A DNA stretch of 64,000 bases from Tillus elongatus (GCA_964006375.1 OZ023270.1:55143036-55207035); one strand, 5' to 3'. Positions 49,738-63,200 are shown, numbered from the stretch's first letter. Notes: a model not told the origin generated them from the sequence alone. Program-made: numbers and translations.

Positions 49738-51711
49738 TAGTTATAAATAGAATTTGTATCAACAATCAGCTTGAAACCTAAATGAATTCAGCATGAATAA
49801 TTCTGCAAATTTCTCTTACCCATAATCATAATTTAAAGTACTACATTAAAACCGTCGTTAAACTACTATTTCAAGGGTAGGTATAGGAATATACTGAAAG
49901 CTGGTTCTGAGGATATTAAGTTATAATCTGTACTTACCTATAAATAATTGTTCTAGGTATAAATGGTAGCACAGTACTCAATTTGCTATATCTCTACATG
50001 AAAACTGTCTTATTAATCTAATATTTTAAAATATGTTACTGATATACTTAGTACATAATTAAGAAATTGTGCAGATGAAAGGTGAGACTAACTCTTACTT
50101 CCGTGAATAAATCTATTATAGGGCTGAATCTGCTATTTCTACTTCTCTTTGAAAACTTGTCTTGGGAAGAGAATTAAAAGCCTTTACCAACTAAAATGAT
50201 TGTAAATGTGAAAAAATGTGACAATTTATGCCATACTGAAATAGAAAAGGACACAGAAGAAAATATAAAAACAGTTTTCTTAAACCATTTATTATTAATG
50301 CAAAACTTTTTATGTCTTCATTTTTTTTATGCACTGGAAGACAAGTTATGATTGAAGCATTTCAACCATCCGTTTACAAAGTTTATCTATAAATAGGTAC
50401 ATGATGGTAAATATTACACAATAAATTATCTTCTGTGAACTGTACATATTGGCATAAAAGTGATTCTGAATTTGTCTTCTGCTTCAAATCATATTCACGT
50501 TTCGCCATCCTTTGGAAACCTATGAAATGTCTTTGATAGATTTAGCACGTTATAATTCGAACAATTATAGATTGCACACACCCAACCACTAACATTCATT
50601 GTAAAAAACACAGCTCAAACTTAATCATACACATTTAAACACCAGCAATTGCTAGTGTTAAACGTTCTCGAACGACGTAACATCAGTATTATCCGCTAGG
50701 GGGGCTGATATTTTTGTAACATAAAATCAGCCGGAGTGTCCTGTATTGTCATTATATAGTATTTGGTATACCTCTCTTGTAATTCATCATGTTAGACAAA
50801 TTACACCGTTGTTTCTTCAATTTGCGCTCAGCAAAATGACTTGATATTTCTTTTTTAGCTTTACGTCTAGTATACTTTTGTTTTAATTTAGAAAAACTTA
50901 AAATACTTGTGATAATAATAAAAATGTAGAGATTCTTTTCAATACCAGATCGCTTCAAACGTTCGGTAAGAATTTATATATTATTTCTACATTTACATTT
51001 CGTTTGGATGTAAATACAATTCTTATTCATAACTTTCCAGTGTATAGGTATACAAGCTTGTCCTATTCTTAAAATTCAAAAACCTATAGTAACTAATATT
51101 TTTGTGAAGATTAGCCCCAAGATATACTGGCTGCTTTTGGAAACTTGGAAATCGGTTTAGCACTTGCCAAAGTATAGTATCAAGTTTCTTTTTGTCCAGA
51201 CCATTAAATATTATCGTTGTTTTGATAAATAGCTTACGCATTTTGGGATGTAATACTGGAATATATTTCTTGTGCTTTTCGATAAAAATTTACTGTTTGC
51301 ATACAAGGAAAGATGACGAAATGCTCAGTTGGAAAGAATGGAGTAAGTTATTAAAATAAACCGTTTAGGAGGACGATATATTAACAAAAACACCAAATGT
51401 TATTGTTTTACCTGTCGTGTGAAAATATTAGAAAAGAACGACGATTTATATTTCGTATTTTCCTTTGGCGAAGTAAAATAAAATTTGTATTTAACAGGTG
51501 TTCAAAACATAGTTATCACACAATTGAACACAAACATGTCTTAAAGAAAGTTTGGATATGTTGTGTGTCAAAAGTTTTAATATTGCAACACAAAAAGAAA
51601 ATACTTCCAAAGTAATTTAATACTTGAAAGTTTCGAGAAAAAGTTATGTTTGAGACATTCTGATGTAACAACTTATTTTAGCCTGTTTTCGTTTATATAG
51701 GTGAGTATATA
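49738..51711. other. Unassigned AT-rich stretch
   Basis: No gene recognised. A hairpin (ggctgatattttt...ataaaatcagcc) is at 50703-50733, followed by a copy, inverted relative to 46890-46925, of the tatataatgacaatac segment (see findings). Confidence 0.5.
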
Positions 51712-51713
51712 TA

Positions 51714-51950
51714 GGATGGCCCATCAAAAACTATACAAACGGATTTTCGGGTATTTAAAGTTACCCCTTTAAAAATGCTATGGTCGGTTGAGTTTGTTTA
51801 TAACGGGGATTTATTTTCGCGCTAATGTAAAAAGTGCTGCGTCATCCCTCTCAACCGGGTCGCTCCCTTCTTCAAATTTTTAAACGGCAAGTGAAGCGAA
51901 GGACACATCGTTGGAACGACTATTTAATTATCCATTTAAACGTGTCTTCG
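51714..51950. mobile_element. Left-end fragment of a TA-inserting element
   Basis: After TA at 51712, ggatggcccatcaaaaacta resembles a mariner-type terminus. It is cut off by the Gypsy pol fragment that starts near 51950. No transposase is seen. Confidence 0.4.
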
Positions 51951-52203
51951 GTTTGGCAAATCCATAAAATTAAAGTTGAAAAGTTTGACCTAAAAAATTA
52001 ATGACGTTACGGATGTCTCTAAACTGGTAATATAATTTTCTAATGGCATTTTTTTCTTCTATGTATTCTTCAGACATAATATCGTCAACTTTCATTTTTT
52101 AATAAAAATTCACGTCAAAACAATTAATTGGCTCTGTATCTAATGGTTGATTAAATGTTACTTTAACCGGATTATCTTTAGAGATTATGATTGTGGTTAC
52201 AGC
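51950..52203 (-). pseudogene. Gypsy pol fragment, downstream part
   Basis: On the minus strand it reads AVTTIIISKDNPVKVTFNQP and then SEEYIEEKNAIRKLYYQFRDI, corresponding in order to the region between protease and reverse transcriptase of the intact element (AITSIVNSNENPVQL, then NDEERDMIENLCYEYRDI). It is the continuation of 55735-56090 across the inserted palindrome. Confidence 0.75.
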
Positions 52204-52215
52204 AATAGTATATTA

Positions 52216-52335
52216 CGTACCATAAACTGTAAGTGACACTTTTCATGCAGAGAATGCAGTTTGGAAAATCGAGGCCCGTAGGGCCGAGGTTTTCTAAGCA
52301 TTCGAGGCATGAAGAGTCACTTACAGTTTACGGTT
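52216..52335. repeat. Outer hairpin, left arm
   Basis: The inverted repeat accataaactgtaagtgac...gtcacttacagtttacggt has further pairing inward, down to a GC-rich tip around cccgtaggg. It is the longest single hairpin in this element and is repeated at 55602-55721. Confidence 0.8.
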
Positions 52336-52343
52336 TAGTAATA

Positions 52344-52360
52344 ATTTTTTGCAATACCTG
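52344..52360 (+). repeat. 17-bp motif, copy 1
   Basis: attttttgcaatacctg. The same motif is at 53970-53986, and its complement is at 53952-53968 and 55577-55593. Each arm is thus bounded by an inverted pair. It is a candidate recombinase recognition site (inference). Confidence 0.7.
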
Positions 52361-52645
52361 CTTTAACGGTTTTTTTTTTTGAATTTGCATTCTTTTTTAA
52401 TAATTACTGCGTAAATAGATGTCAGACTGACAGCACTGACAGTCGAATTAATTAGATGGATTCTAACATACTACTTAACAACAAGTAGCTTGTGACTTGG
52501 TTGTTGTGTTGGGTTACTAAGGACGCTACGGGTAAACAAACAAAACTAAACGCTGGCTGCAGTTCAGCACAGGTCCAGGTTAAACATTAATTTGTATTTT
52601 AATTGTGATTTTTGAATTAAAATTAGTGTTGAAGTGACTTTGAAT

Positions 52646-53758
52646 ATGGAAGAATCTGACATCGAAGAAGCGGCAGGTATTGCTTGTTTGTCACTTTTAC
52701 CAGAAAAGTCTAAGCAAAGGTATGAAAGTTGCTATGAGGGTTTCAAAAAGTGGTGCCACACTAAAAAGGTTGTAATACATACCAGTGAGACAGTTTTACT
52801 AGCATATTTCTTGGAAAAATCAGGTAAATATTCTGCTCCATCAAGCTTATGGTCCGAATACTCTATGTTACGATCGACAATCTCTTTGAATGACAATGTT
52901 GATATTTCCAAATATGCAAAGTTAAAGGCATTTTTAAAGAAGAAAAATATTGGATATGTTTCAAAGAAAAGTGAAGTGTTTACGATCGAGGAAATTCAGA
53001 CCTTTTTAAGTGAAGCACATGACCAAATATACCTGATGAAGAAGGTGGTTGTAGTTATGGGAATTGCAGGTGCCTGCCGTAAAGATGAATTATGTAAGCT
53101 AACAATCAATAATGTTATTGATAAAGGAGACATTATTTTGGTCAGAATACTTGACGCTAAGAATCATCAATCCAGAAGTTTTACCATTGTCGACAATGAG
53201 AATGAGAAGTTTCACTTTGTGGCATTAGTGAGGAAGTATATGAACCTGCGACCAAAAAATTCAATACAGAGATTCTTCTTGAGGTATCAAAATGGGAAAT
53301 GCTCTAACCAACCAGTTGGAAGAAATATTTTTGCCAAAATTCCTTCTGAAGTTGCGAAATTTCTACATTTGGAGAATGCGGAAAAATATACTGGGCATTC
53401 CTTTCGCCGAACTTCCGCTACTTTTTTGGCTAATAGCGGAGTTGACATTTTAGCACTGAAGAGGCATGGCGGGTGGAAATCCTCGGCAGTAGCTGAAAGC
53501 TATGTGGCGGATTCCTTGAATAATAAAGTACAAGTCGCTAAGAAGATATTTCATATTAGCAACCAAGAAGCCAGCTCCTCTCGCCAAATCCCTATTATTG
53601 AGGTCGGTGATTCTTCGAATACTCCGCAAGATAGTCTTGATAATTTAACATTGCTAGAAACTGAAGATAATAATATAAAGAAGAGCATGGCGTCAATCCT
53701 TACTGTTAATCATATGACTAATTGTACTTTCAATATTTCGATGAATTATAATAATTAA
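52646..53758 (+). CDS. Tyrosine recombinase, copy 1
   Basis: 370 residues from the ATG at 52646. An N-terminal core-binding, SAM-like helical region spans about residues 20-105 (KSKQRYESCYEGFKKWCHTK). The catalytic domain runs from about 112 to 300. Catalytic residues visible are R145 (GACRKDEL), a likely Lys at 172, H251-x-x-R254 (TGHSFRRTSATF), W277 (RHGGWKSS) in the His/Trp position, and nucleophile Y286 (AESYVAD). The set is complete, so the protein could be active. It would cut and rejoin DNA through a phosphotyrosine link. The C-terminal 70 residues are polar and of unknown role. Such enzymes drive Crypton, DIRS and Ngaro elements. No reverse transcriptase is nearby, which favours a Crypton-like element. 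Confidence 0.9.
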   Translation: MEESDIEEAAGIACLSLLPEKSKQRYESCYEGFKKWCHTKKVVIHTSETVLLAYFLEKSGKYSAPSSLWSEYSMLRSTISLNDNVDISKYAKLKAFLKKKNIGYVSKKSEVFTIEEIQTFLSEAHDQIYLMKKVVVVMGIAGACRKDELCKLTINNVIDKGDIILVRILDAKNHQSRSFTIVDNENEKFHFVALVRKYMNLRPKNSIQRFFLRYQNGKCSNQPVGRNIFAKIPSEVAKFLHLENAEKYTGHSFRRTSATFLANSGVDILALKRHGGWKSSAVAESYVADSLNNKVQVAKKIFHISNQEASSSRQIPIIEVGDSSNTPQDSLDNLTLLETEDNNIKKSMASILTVNHMTNCTFNISMNYNN

Positions 53759-53951
53759 TAAATCTTCTCAAACAATTTGTTCATTATTCAGATTTGCTAT
53801 TTATAGGTTTGCAGTACTTACCGTACCTAGGTAAGGTAAGTCTTACCGTACCTAGGTATGAAAAATGTCCTGTTCTCATGGAAACTGACAAATGCTTTAA
53901 AAGTTCAACTTACATTGTCAAAAAACTGTCATTAAAAGTGAACTTACTTAA

Positions 53952-53986
53952 CAGGTATTGCAAAAAATAATTTTTTGCAATACCTG
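53952..53986. repeat. Palindrome axis with paired 17-bp motifs
   Basis: caggtattgcaaaaaat and its complement attttttgcaatacctg flank the single axis base at 53969. Confidence 0.85.
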
Positions 53987-54179
53987 TTAAGTAAGTTCAC
54001 TTTTAATGACAGTTTTTTGACAATGTAAGTTGAACTTTTAAAGCATTTGTCAGTTTCCATGAGAACAGGACATTTTTCATACCTAGGTACGGTAAGACTT
54101 ACCTTACCTAGGTACGGTAAGTACTGCAAACCTATAAATAGCAAATCTGAATAATGAACAAATTGTTTGAGAAGATTTA

Positions 54180-55292
54180 TTAATTATTATAATTCATCGA
54201 AATATTGAAAGTACAATTAGTCATATGATTAACAGTAAGGATTGACGCCATGCTCTTCTTTATATTATTATCTTCAGTTTCTAGCAATGTTAAATTATCA
54301 AGACTATCTTGCGGAGTATTCGAAGAATCACCGACCTCAATAATAGGGATTTGGCGAGAGGAGCTGGCTTCTTGGTTGCTAATATGAAATATCTTCTTAG
54401 CGACTTGTACTTTATTATTCAAGGAATCCGCCACATAGCTTTCAGCTACTGCCGAGGATTTCCACCCGCCATGCCTCTTCAGTGCTAAAATGTCAACTCC
54501 GCTATTAGCCAAAAAAGTAGCGGAAGTTCGGCGAAAGGAATGCCCAGTATATTTTTCCGCATTCTCCAAATGTAGAAATTTCGCAACTTCAGAAGGAATT
54601 TTGGCAAAAATATTTCTTCCAACTGGTTGGTTAGAGCATTTCCCATTTTGATACCTCAAGAAGAATCTCTGTATTGAATTTTTTGGTCGCAGGTTCATAT
54701 ACTTCCTCACTAATGCCACAAAGTGAAACTTCTCATTCTCATTGTCGACAATGGTAAAACTTCTGGATTGATGATTCTTAGCGTCAAGTATTCTGACCAA
54801 AATAATGTCTCCTTTATCAATAACATTATTGATTGTTAGCTTACATAATTCATCTTTACGGCAGGCACCTGCAATTCCCATAACTACAACCACCTTCTTC
54901 ATCAGGTATATTTGGTCATGTGCTTCACTTAAAAAGGTCTGAATTTCCTCGATCGTAAACACTTCACTTTTCTTTGAAACATATCCAATATTTTTCTTCT
55001 TTAAAAATGCCTTTAACTTTGCATATTTGGAAATATCAACATTGTCATTCAAAGAGATTGTCGATCGTAACATAGAGTATTCGGACCATAAGCTTGATGG
55101 AGCAGAATATTTACCTGATTTTTCCAAGAAATATGCTAGTAAAACTGTCTCACTGGTATGTATTACAACCTTTTTAGTGTGGCACCACTTTTTGAAACCC
55201 TCATAGCAACTTTCATACCTTTGCTTAGACTTTTCTGGTAAAAGTGACAAACAAGCAATACCTGCCGCTTCTTCGATGTCAGATTCTTCCAT
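54180..55292 (-). CDS. Tyrosine recombinase, copy 2
   Basis: Encodes the same 370-residue protein as 52646-53758 on the opposite strand, with its ATG at 55292. The two genes converge, with 421 bp between their stop codons. Both share the same upstream sequence of about 290 bp, so they should be expressed alike. Transcription through the axis would make self-complementary RNA. Complete R-HxxR-W-Y set as in copy 1. Confidence 0.9.
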   Translation of the reverse strand: MEESDIEEAAGIACLSLLPEKSKQRYESCYEGFKKWCHTKKVVIHTSETVLLAYFLEKSGKYSAPSSLWSEYSMLRSTISLNDNVDISKYAKLKAFLKKKNIGYVSKKSEVFTIEEIQTFLSEAHDQIYLMKKVVVVMGIAGACRKDELCKLTINNVIDKGDIILVRILDAKNHQSRSFTIVDNENEKFHFVALVRKYMNLRPKNSIQRFFLRYQNGKCSNQPVGRNIFAKIPSEVAKFLHLENAEKYTGHSFRRTSATFLANSGVDILALKRHGGWKSSAVAESYVADSLNNKVQVAKKIFHISNQEASSSRQIPIIEVGDSSNTPQDSLDNLTLLETEDNNIKKSMASILTVNHMTNCTFNISMNYNN

Positions 55293-55576
55293 ATTCAAAG
55301 TCACTTCAACACTAATTTTAATTCAAAAATCACAATTAAAATACAAATTAATGTTTAACCTGGACCTGTGCTGAACTGCAGCCAGCGTTTAGTTTTGTTT
55401 GTTTACCCGTAGCGTCCTTAGTAACCCAACACAACAACCAAGTCACAAGCTACTTGTTGTTAAGTAGTATGTTAGAATCCATCTAATTAATTCGACTGTC
55501 AGTGCTGTCAGTCTGACATCTATTTACGCAGTAATTATTAAAAAAGAATGCAAATTCAAAAAAAAAACCGTTAAAG

Positions 55577-55593
55577 CAGGTATTGCAAAAAAT
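55577..55593 (-). repeat. 17-bp motif, copy 4
   Basis: caggtattgcaaaaaat, the mirror of 52344-52360. Confidence 0.7.
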
Positions 55594-55601
55594 TATTACT
55601 A

Positions 55602-55721
55602 AACCGTAAACTGTAAGTGACTCTTCATGCCTCGAATGCTTAGAAAACCTCGGCCCTACGGGCCTCGATTTTCCAAACTGCATTCTCTGCATGAAAAGTG
55701 TCACTTACAGTTTATGGTACG
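55602..55721. repeat. Outer hairpin, right arm
   Basis: Mirror of 52216-52335, with the same GC-rich tip (ccctacggg). Confidence 0.8.
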
Positions 55722-55734
55722 TAATATACTATTT

Positions 55735-56090
55735 AACGTTTACAAGTGCTAATGGCATTTCTGTACCAACACAAAAATTTCGTGATTTAAAATTCCTAGT
55801 CCCTGACTTTGCTTTACAGGAATCTTAACTACTTTTTGAATTCTGGGTTCGATTGTTATAATAAAGTTTTTGAATTTGTAAGGGTGATTAATGTTTTCAA
55901 CCAAATTTAGTGAACTTTCATATGTTATTCGAATTTCGATATCATTAGTAGTTAATTAACAATTTTGTAAATCACCATTTGCGTTTAATTTATTTAATAT
56001 AATATATATTAAGACCACCAATAAGACGATCTATTTTTTCCGAGAATTAAAATATATAAAATTTGTGCATACCTTTAGTACTAAATAAAT
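55735..56090 (-). pseudogene. Gypsy pol fragment, upstream (protease) part
   Basis: With frameshifts, the minus strand reads KFYIF, FSEKIDRLIGGL (compare FKFYVFNINNQYHGLIG in the intact element), then IEPRIQKVVKIPVKQSQGLGIL and EMPLALVNV (compare RCETIVKLPIDCSSNIGII and IIPASIVTV). It joins in order to 51950-52203, showing that the palindrome inserted into this fragment. Confidence 0.75.
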
Positions 56091-56162
56091 TAAAGATTGG
56101 AATAATAGCCACTTCATCATGACACGTCATTGCGTGAGCTGTTTGTATGTTGTACATTTCTT

Positions 56163-56281
56163 GTAGTGAATTTTCTTTAAAAAAATAACTATTGAGGAGA
56201 CTCCGACTTTTGAATTTTGATAAATTTCTTCAAATGAAATCTAATTAGGCCCCCTAGGACACACATCCGGGGTCAGTTTGA

Positions 56282-56358
<77 letters not shown>
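56163..56358 (-). repeat. Module P, reverse copy, with TA tract
   Basis: P at 56163-56283 (acacatccggggtcagtttg), then about 75 bp of TA to 56358. Confidence 0.8.
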
Positions 56359-56360
<2 letters not shown>

Positions 56361-56702
56361 ATAAAAAAAATTGGAGTTTTCCTCAAAACGTCAAAGTAGC
56401 GATTTAAAACGTTAAAATTCGCAACATTTAGGCAGAGAACCTAAAACAAATATTGTGTAAACAAAATGTCACAAGAAGGTTGTTCTGCAAACCCTTAACT
56501 TTCAGTTTCAATCGCCATTGTCCTTTATTTTACTAAAATGATTACAGAAAATGTATTTCAAATAGATCCTCTCTGATGCTTTGGCTGTAGGTTCAATTAA
56601 GTCTATGGTTTAACGGTCTATAATTGTAGACAATTTTCACATGAAGGCAAACTAGGCACCCTAGAATCCATATCCGGGTTTAATTTGAGTTTTTATCTGT
56701 TT

Positions 56703-56791
<89 letters not shown>

Positions 56792-57020
56792 ACTTTTTTC
56801 TACGGTAAAGTTCAATAGAATTGTTATTATACAAACTACGAGAAATAATTTTATACGTTAATTATAGGGTTTCTTAAGCTGCATATTATAAAAATATTTT
56901 GACAATCACAGGCTGGTCCATAAGTCGTTGGTGATCCTACAATTGTTTTTGCGACCACCCTTATGTTATTGCATTTTTGCATTTTTTTTATCGAAATATG
57001 ATACATGTTTGTAAGAAAAA
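56359..57020 (+). repeat. Module Q pieces with a second P remnant and TA/TG tract
   Basis: Q-internal sequence (ttttcctcaaaacgtcaaag) to about 56636, a P remnant at 56637-56703 (agaatccatatccgggttta), TA then TG repeats at 56704-56792, and deeper Q sequence to the G unit. It looks like two composites joined or one inserted in another. Confidence 0.65.
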
Positions 57021-57021
57021 A

Positions 57022-57325
57022 AATCGAGACGCAGTAAGTGCGGTTTGGTAATTAATTTTTATTATATCCTTCAAATTTCAATAACTCAATTTACTATTAA
57101 TCTAAGGTTTCTTGACTAGGAAACCAACATTTTAAGTTTATTTTCGGAAATTTTTTGTATATTTTCAAACGATAAGTAATTTTGATAAAATATGGTATAT
57201 TGTTTCTACTATATACGCTATAGCGGTAACCAGATTGATGCCTGCTTACATTAGAGAGACATATTTGCTATTAAAAACATTTTAATGAAAATTCACTTCC
57301 ATAACGCACTTGCTGCGTCCAGACG
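57022..57325. mobile_element. MITE-like G unit, diverged
   Basis: From tcgagacgcagtaagtgcgg to cgcacttgctgcgtccagac, about 300 bp, with internal order as at 14435. Confidence 0.68.
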
Positions 57326-57327
57326 TT

Positions 57328-57463
57328 ATAGTGAATTTCTATTTAAAAAAAATCACTAATAGAGAGGTATCGATGGTGAGACTTTGCAAAAAATTTTTCA
57401 AATGAGCGCGAACTAGGACCCCTAGAACCCATATCCGGGGTCAGTTTCAATTTTTATATGTTT
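57328..57463 (-). repeat. Module P, reverse copy without TA tract
   Basis: A well-conserved P that ends at aatttttatatgttt and passes directly into Q-like sequence (ctccaaaaataacaaaactg) without a microsatellite. It is the only good P copy here lacking one. Confidence 0.8.
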
Positions 57464-57597
57464 TCTCCAAAAATAACAAAACTGGTCAAAGGAAATTTAC
57501 TACATATGTTGCGTTGGGAGAGACCTTACTACGTACCAAAATTCAACTCAGACATAAAATTTCCCTAACTACACACACACACACACACACACACACT

Positions 57598-57682
<85 letters not shown>

Positions 57683-57752
57683 TACGTATTTCGCTAAATT
57701 ATTATAAATTTAAATAAAACAGAAAACTGCAATTATACAAATAAGACAGGAT
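57464..57752. repeat. Q-like fragment and (CA)n-(TA)n microsatellite
   Basis: Q-like sequence to about 57570 (gagagaccttactacgtacc), CA repeats at 57572-57596, TA at 57600-57679, then unassigned bases. Confidence 0.75.
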
Positions 57753-59125
57753 TTAATGAACATAAAAGCAAAACACTACTAAAATTAATATTGTTAAAAG
57801 CTTCATTACCATTTGGAATAGTACCCCATAATTTACACCTGCCTGATCTATAATTCTATAAAAAAAACTTATGATCTTCCGCGAGACTGAATATGTGTGA
57901 ACGATTTGGTCAAAAGTGTCGACACCTCCCTTCGTTGAGTTATATAAATTAATTATTTTCAGTTTAGTATTTATGTCAATTGTTTTTGCATTGTGCATTG
58001 TGGAAAGCAGTAGCACACACTTCAGTTTTTGTGTGTGTAAACGACACTAACGTTTTATTCCTTTGAAATGAATGACAAAGGAACTTCTCTTTTAGTTTTA
58101 AGTAGGGTCCCACAATGGCTAGATTCAATTGGCTTAGCATGTGGGATACTTGTAAACCAATTATCCATAATTATATTGCCTCATGTTCCGTGTATATATT
58201 CTTACAGCTTTTTGATAATAATTCGGTAGGGGCTCTTGATTCGATCTATTCTCTTTCCCAATATATGGAATGGTACTTACTGCAGAATGTTCATGAGTCG
58301 CACACTGTTACGATCTTCAATCCATATTTGTCTAGTCTCGATGATATATAAACTCAAAATGGACAATTTCCACGAAAACCCAAAAGCTACTCTTCGATTA
58401 CAACAGATTCGTGGCGAATGTAATATTTTGCACAATTTTATTCAAACTCTTCCCATATTTCTAGAATGGGCGAAAATTTATCTTCGTGGTTTCTAACAAT
58501 TTTATCATCAAATCTTTTAATGATGTCAAAAAGAGAAAACGTGTTTCACTCATAATACAGCGATATATTTCATATCCATACTTTCACCACATTTCGGCCA
58601 TTGTAAGCTAGTTATCTTTTCTGCATCCTGATATTTAAAGAAGCCCAAAAAGAGCAAGCATTTCAGTTGTATCAGTGTGGCCAACATGGCCACAATTTTC
58701 ATTATGATTACATTTTTTCCTTCTAATTACGAAATTAAGTTTCCAAAACAATTTTGTTTATTGTTTCATCAGAAACCGGCAATTTCCAACCTTACAATTC
58801 GGTAGACATATTTGTTGCCTCACATTTTGGGCCCGGAATAGGCAACACTAAATTTTACTTGGCTGTCGCAGTACGAGAAGGGGGATCAGAGCTTCATTGA
58901 TGTCCGTCTTTAACCTTGATAGATGTGCATATATTTTGAACTTTGTGTCTTCAGTCTCATCTTGTCATCGTAAGAAATTTCAATCGCACTTTCAGCTTCA
59001 GATTGCTGCGATATATTTTCCTCCACTTCTTCGTCACCACCATTAGAACCATATTCTGATTCTGTTTCAACATACCACTGCGACACAGTTTCTTTAAGTA
59101 TACGATCACTTGGTTTGACTGCCAT
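57753..59125 (-). pseudogene. piggyBac-like transposase, decayed
   Basis: Minus strand, in order: an acidic N-terminus from the ATG at 59125 (SEYGSNGGDEEVEENISQQS); a piece near 58550-58490 reading RFLFLTSLKRFDDKIVRN and SPILEIWEEFE; the region with FRGNCPF and SRLDKYGLKIVTVCDS (about 58370-58290); a catalytic-Asp block reading IIMDNWFTSIP (about 58170); and the C-terminal KIINLYNSTKGGVDTFDQIV (about 57960-57900). This is the order seen in piggyBac transposases. Multiple stops and shifts make it inactive. TTAA-flanked ends were not identified. Confidence 0.82.
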
Positions 59126-60237
59126 CTATGATTCAAAACAAGTTCGCTACACGTAAAATATAATTTAAACATTGATGCTTTACCTGGGGTTACACGTCAC
59201 CCCAAAAACTTTATAAAATAATACGTAAGCACTGGAGCGAAAACACAACGTACGTGTGACAAAAAACATAACCTTAAATCAACATAGCTGTCGCCGCAGA
59301 ACAGCAAACCACACGGCAAGAAAGTTACCAAGTTTTCAATTTTGTCTGGGGTTACCGAGAACTCCACTAGGCGTTCAAGGATTTTAAATATAATTCACTA
59401 AGTGTACTTATTAAAAATAATACTTAAAATTATTTTAGGCTAATTCATTAACAATGTGCAACATTATGTGTTTCTGGAAAAACACAATCAAAAATAATTT
59501 AGCTACGTTCGTTGATTTATGCAAAAGGTGAAGTCCCTGAGTCAGGCATTACAATCACATAATACGGAATAGCCTGCGTTAGCAAATGTTTGTGTACCAG
59601 TATGTAAGTCTGCATGTTCACATTTATGTACTTCTCTGTACAAACTGGTTACATTTATAACATGCCGTGGAAAACGGCGCAGTGCTAACGTTCGTAACGT
59701 GTATAGAGCACAAATCAGAATATAAAATAGCTGAGCACGTGTGGCCACGTGCTCATAACAGGCAAGCACTCAGCGGTCAGCGACTGCTAATCTTATCCAA
59801 CTGTTATTAATCTCTTGTTGTGGGTGAATGTGCGGTCCGGCGAAAATAAGCATTTTGTTTTTATTTAGGTAAATCGAGCTGAAATATATTTTGGCTGCTG
59901 AAATTTGTTCACATAACGAGGCTATAATATATACGAAACCTCATTTAAATACCACTCATGTGTGGTTGTAATTTCTATACGTAAACGTATATTTTGTTAC
60001 CTGGCTACCAAAGTAAATTAGCAACGTATATTCGGGCGCACGTCCAAATTAATTAGCGACAAAAGTTTTATAGAAATTATCTACGATTTTCATTATTTCA
60101 TAAAATTTATAAAAACAAAAAGCTTAGTCGCCCCAAAAGCCACAAAAATAATAACGGAGAGTTACGCGCTACACACATATATCGACAACGAAGCTGTCCA
60201 CGTTCGTAGCTGTCGCTAAACTAATTGTAAAAAATAT

Positions 60238-60239
<2 letters not shown>
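59126..60239. other. Unassigned stretch
   Basis: Contains two tctggggttac/cctggggttac motifs (59187 and 59345) that might belong to the piggyBac relic's end. No other feature recognised. Confidence 0.45.

Positions 60240-60313
<74 letters not shown>
60240..60313. repeat. (TA)n microsatellite
   Basis: About 74 bp of TA directly left of element D. Confidence 0.97.

Positions 60314-63132
<2,819 letters not shown>

Positions 63133-63198
<66 letters not shown>
63133..63198. repeat. (TA)n microsatellite
   Basis: About 65 bp of pure TA. Confidence 0.97.

Positions 63199-63200
<2 letters not shown>

Larger units (their letters stand above)
52204..55733. mobile_element. 3.5 kb palindrome carrying two tyrosine recombinase genes
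   Basis: An inverted duplication with its axis at about 53969. The arms are about 1.76 kb each and converge tail to tail. The only difference I found between the arms is a T11 run at about 52370 against A10 at about 55558. The order outward from the axis is a 17-bp motif, the recombinase gene, its promoter region, the 17-bp motif again inverted, and a 115-bp GC-capped hairpin. It interrupts a minus-strand Gypsy pol fragment. It may be a Crypton-like tyrosine-recombinase element in an inverted dimer, or an assembly fold-back. Confidence 0.85.

Noticed and set aside
52204..55733. Tyrosine recombinase as part of a DIRS or Ngaro retroelement
   Set aside because: No reverse transcriptase, RNase H or split direct repeats are present in or beside the palindrome. 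The only nearby pol sequence is the interrupted Gypsy fragment on the flanks.
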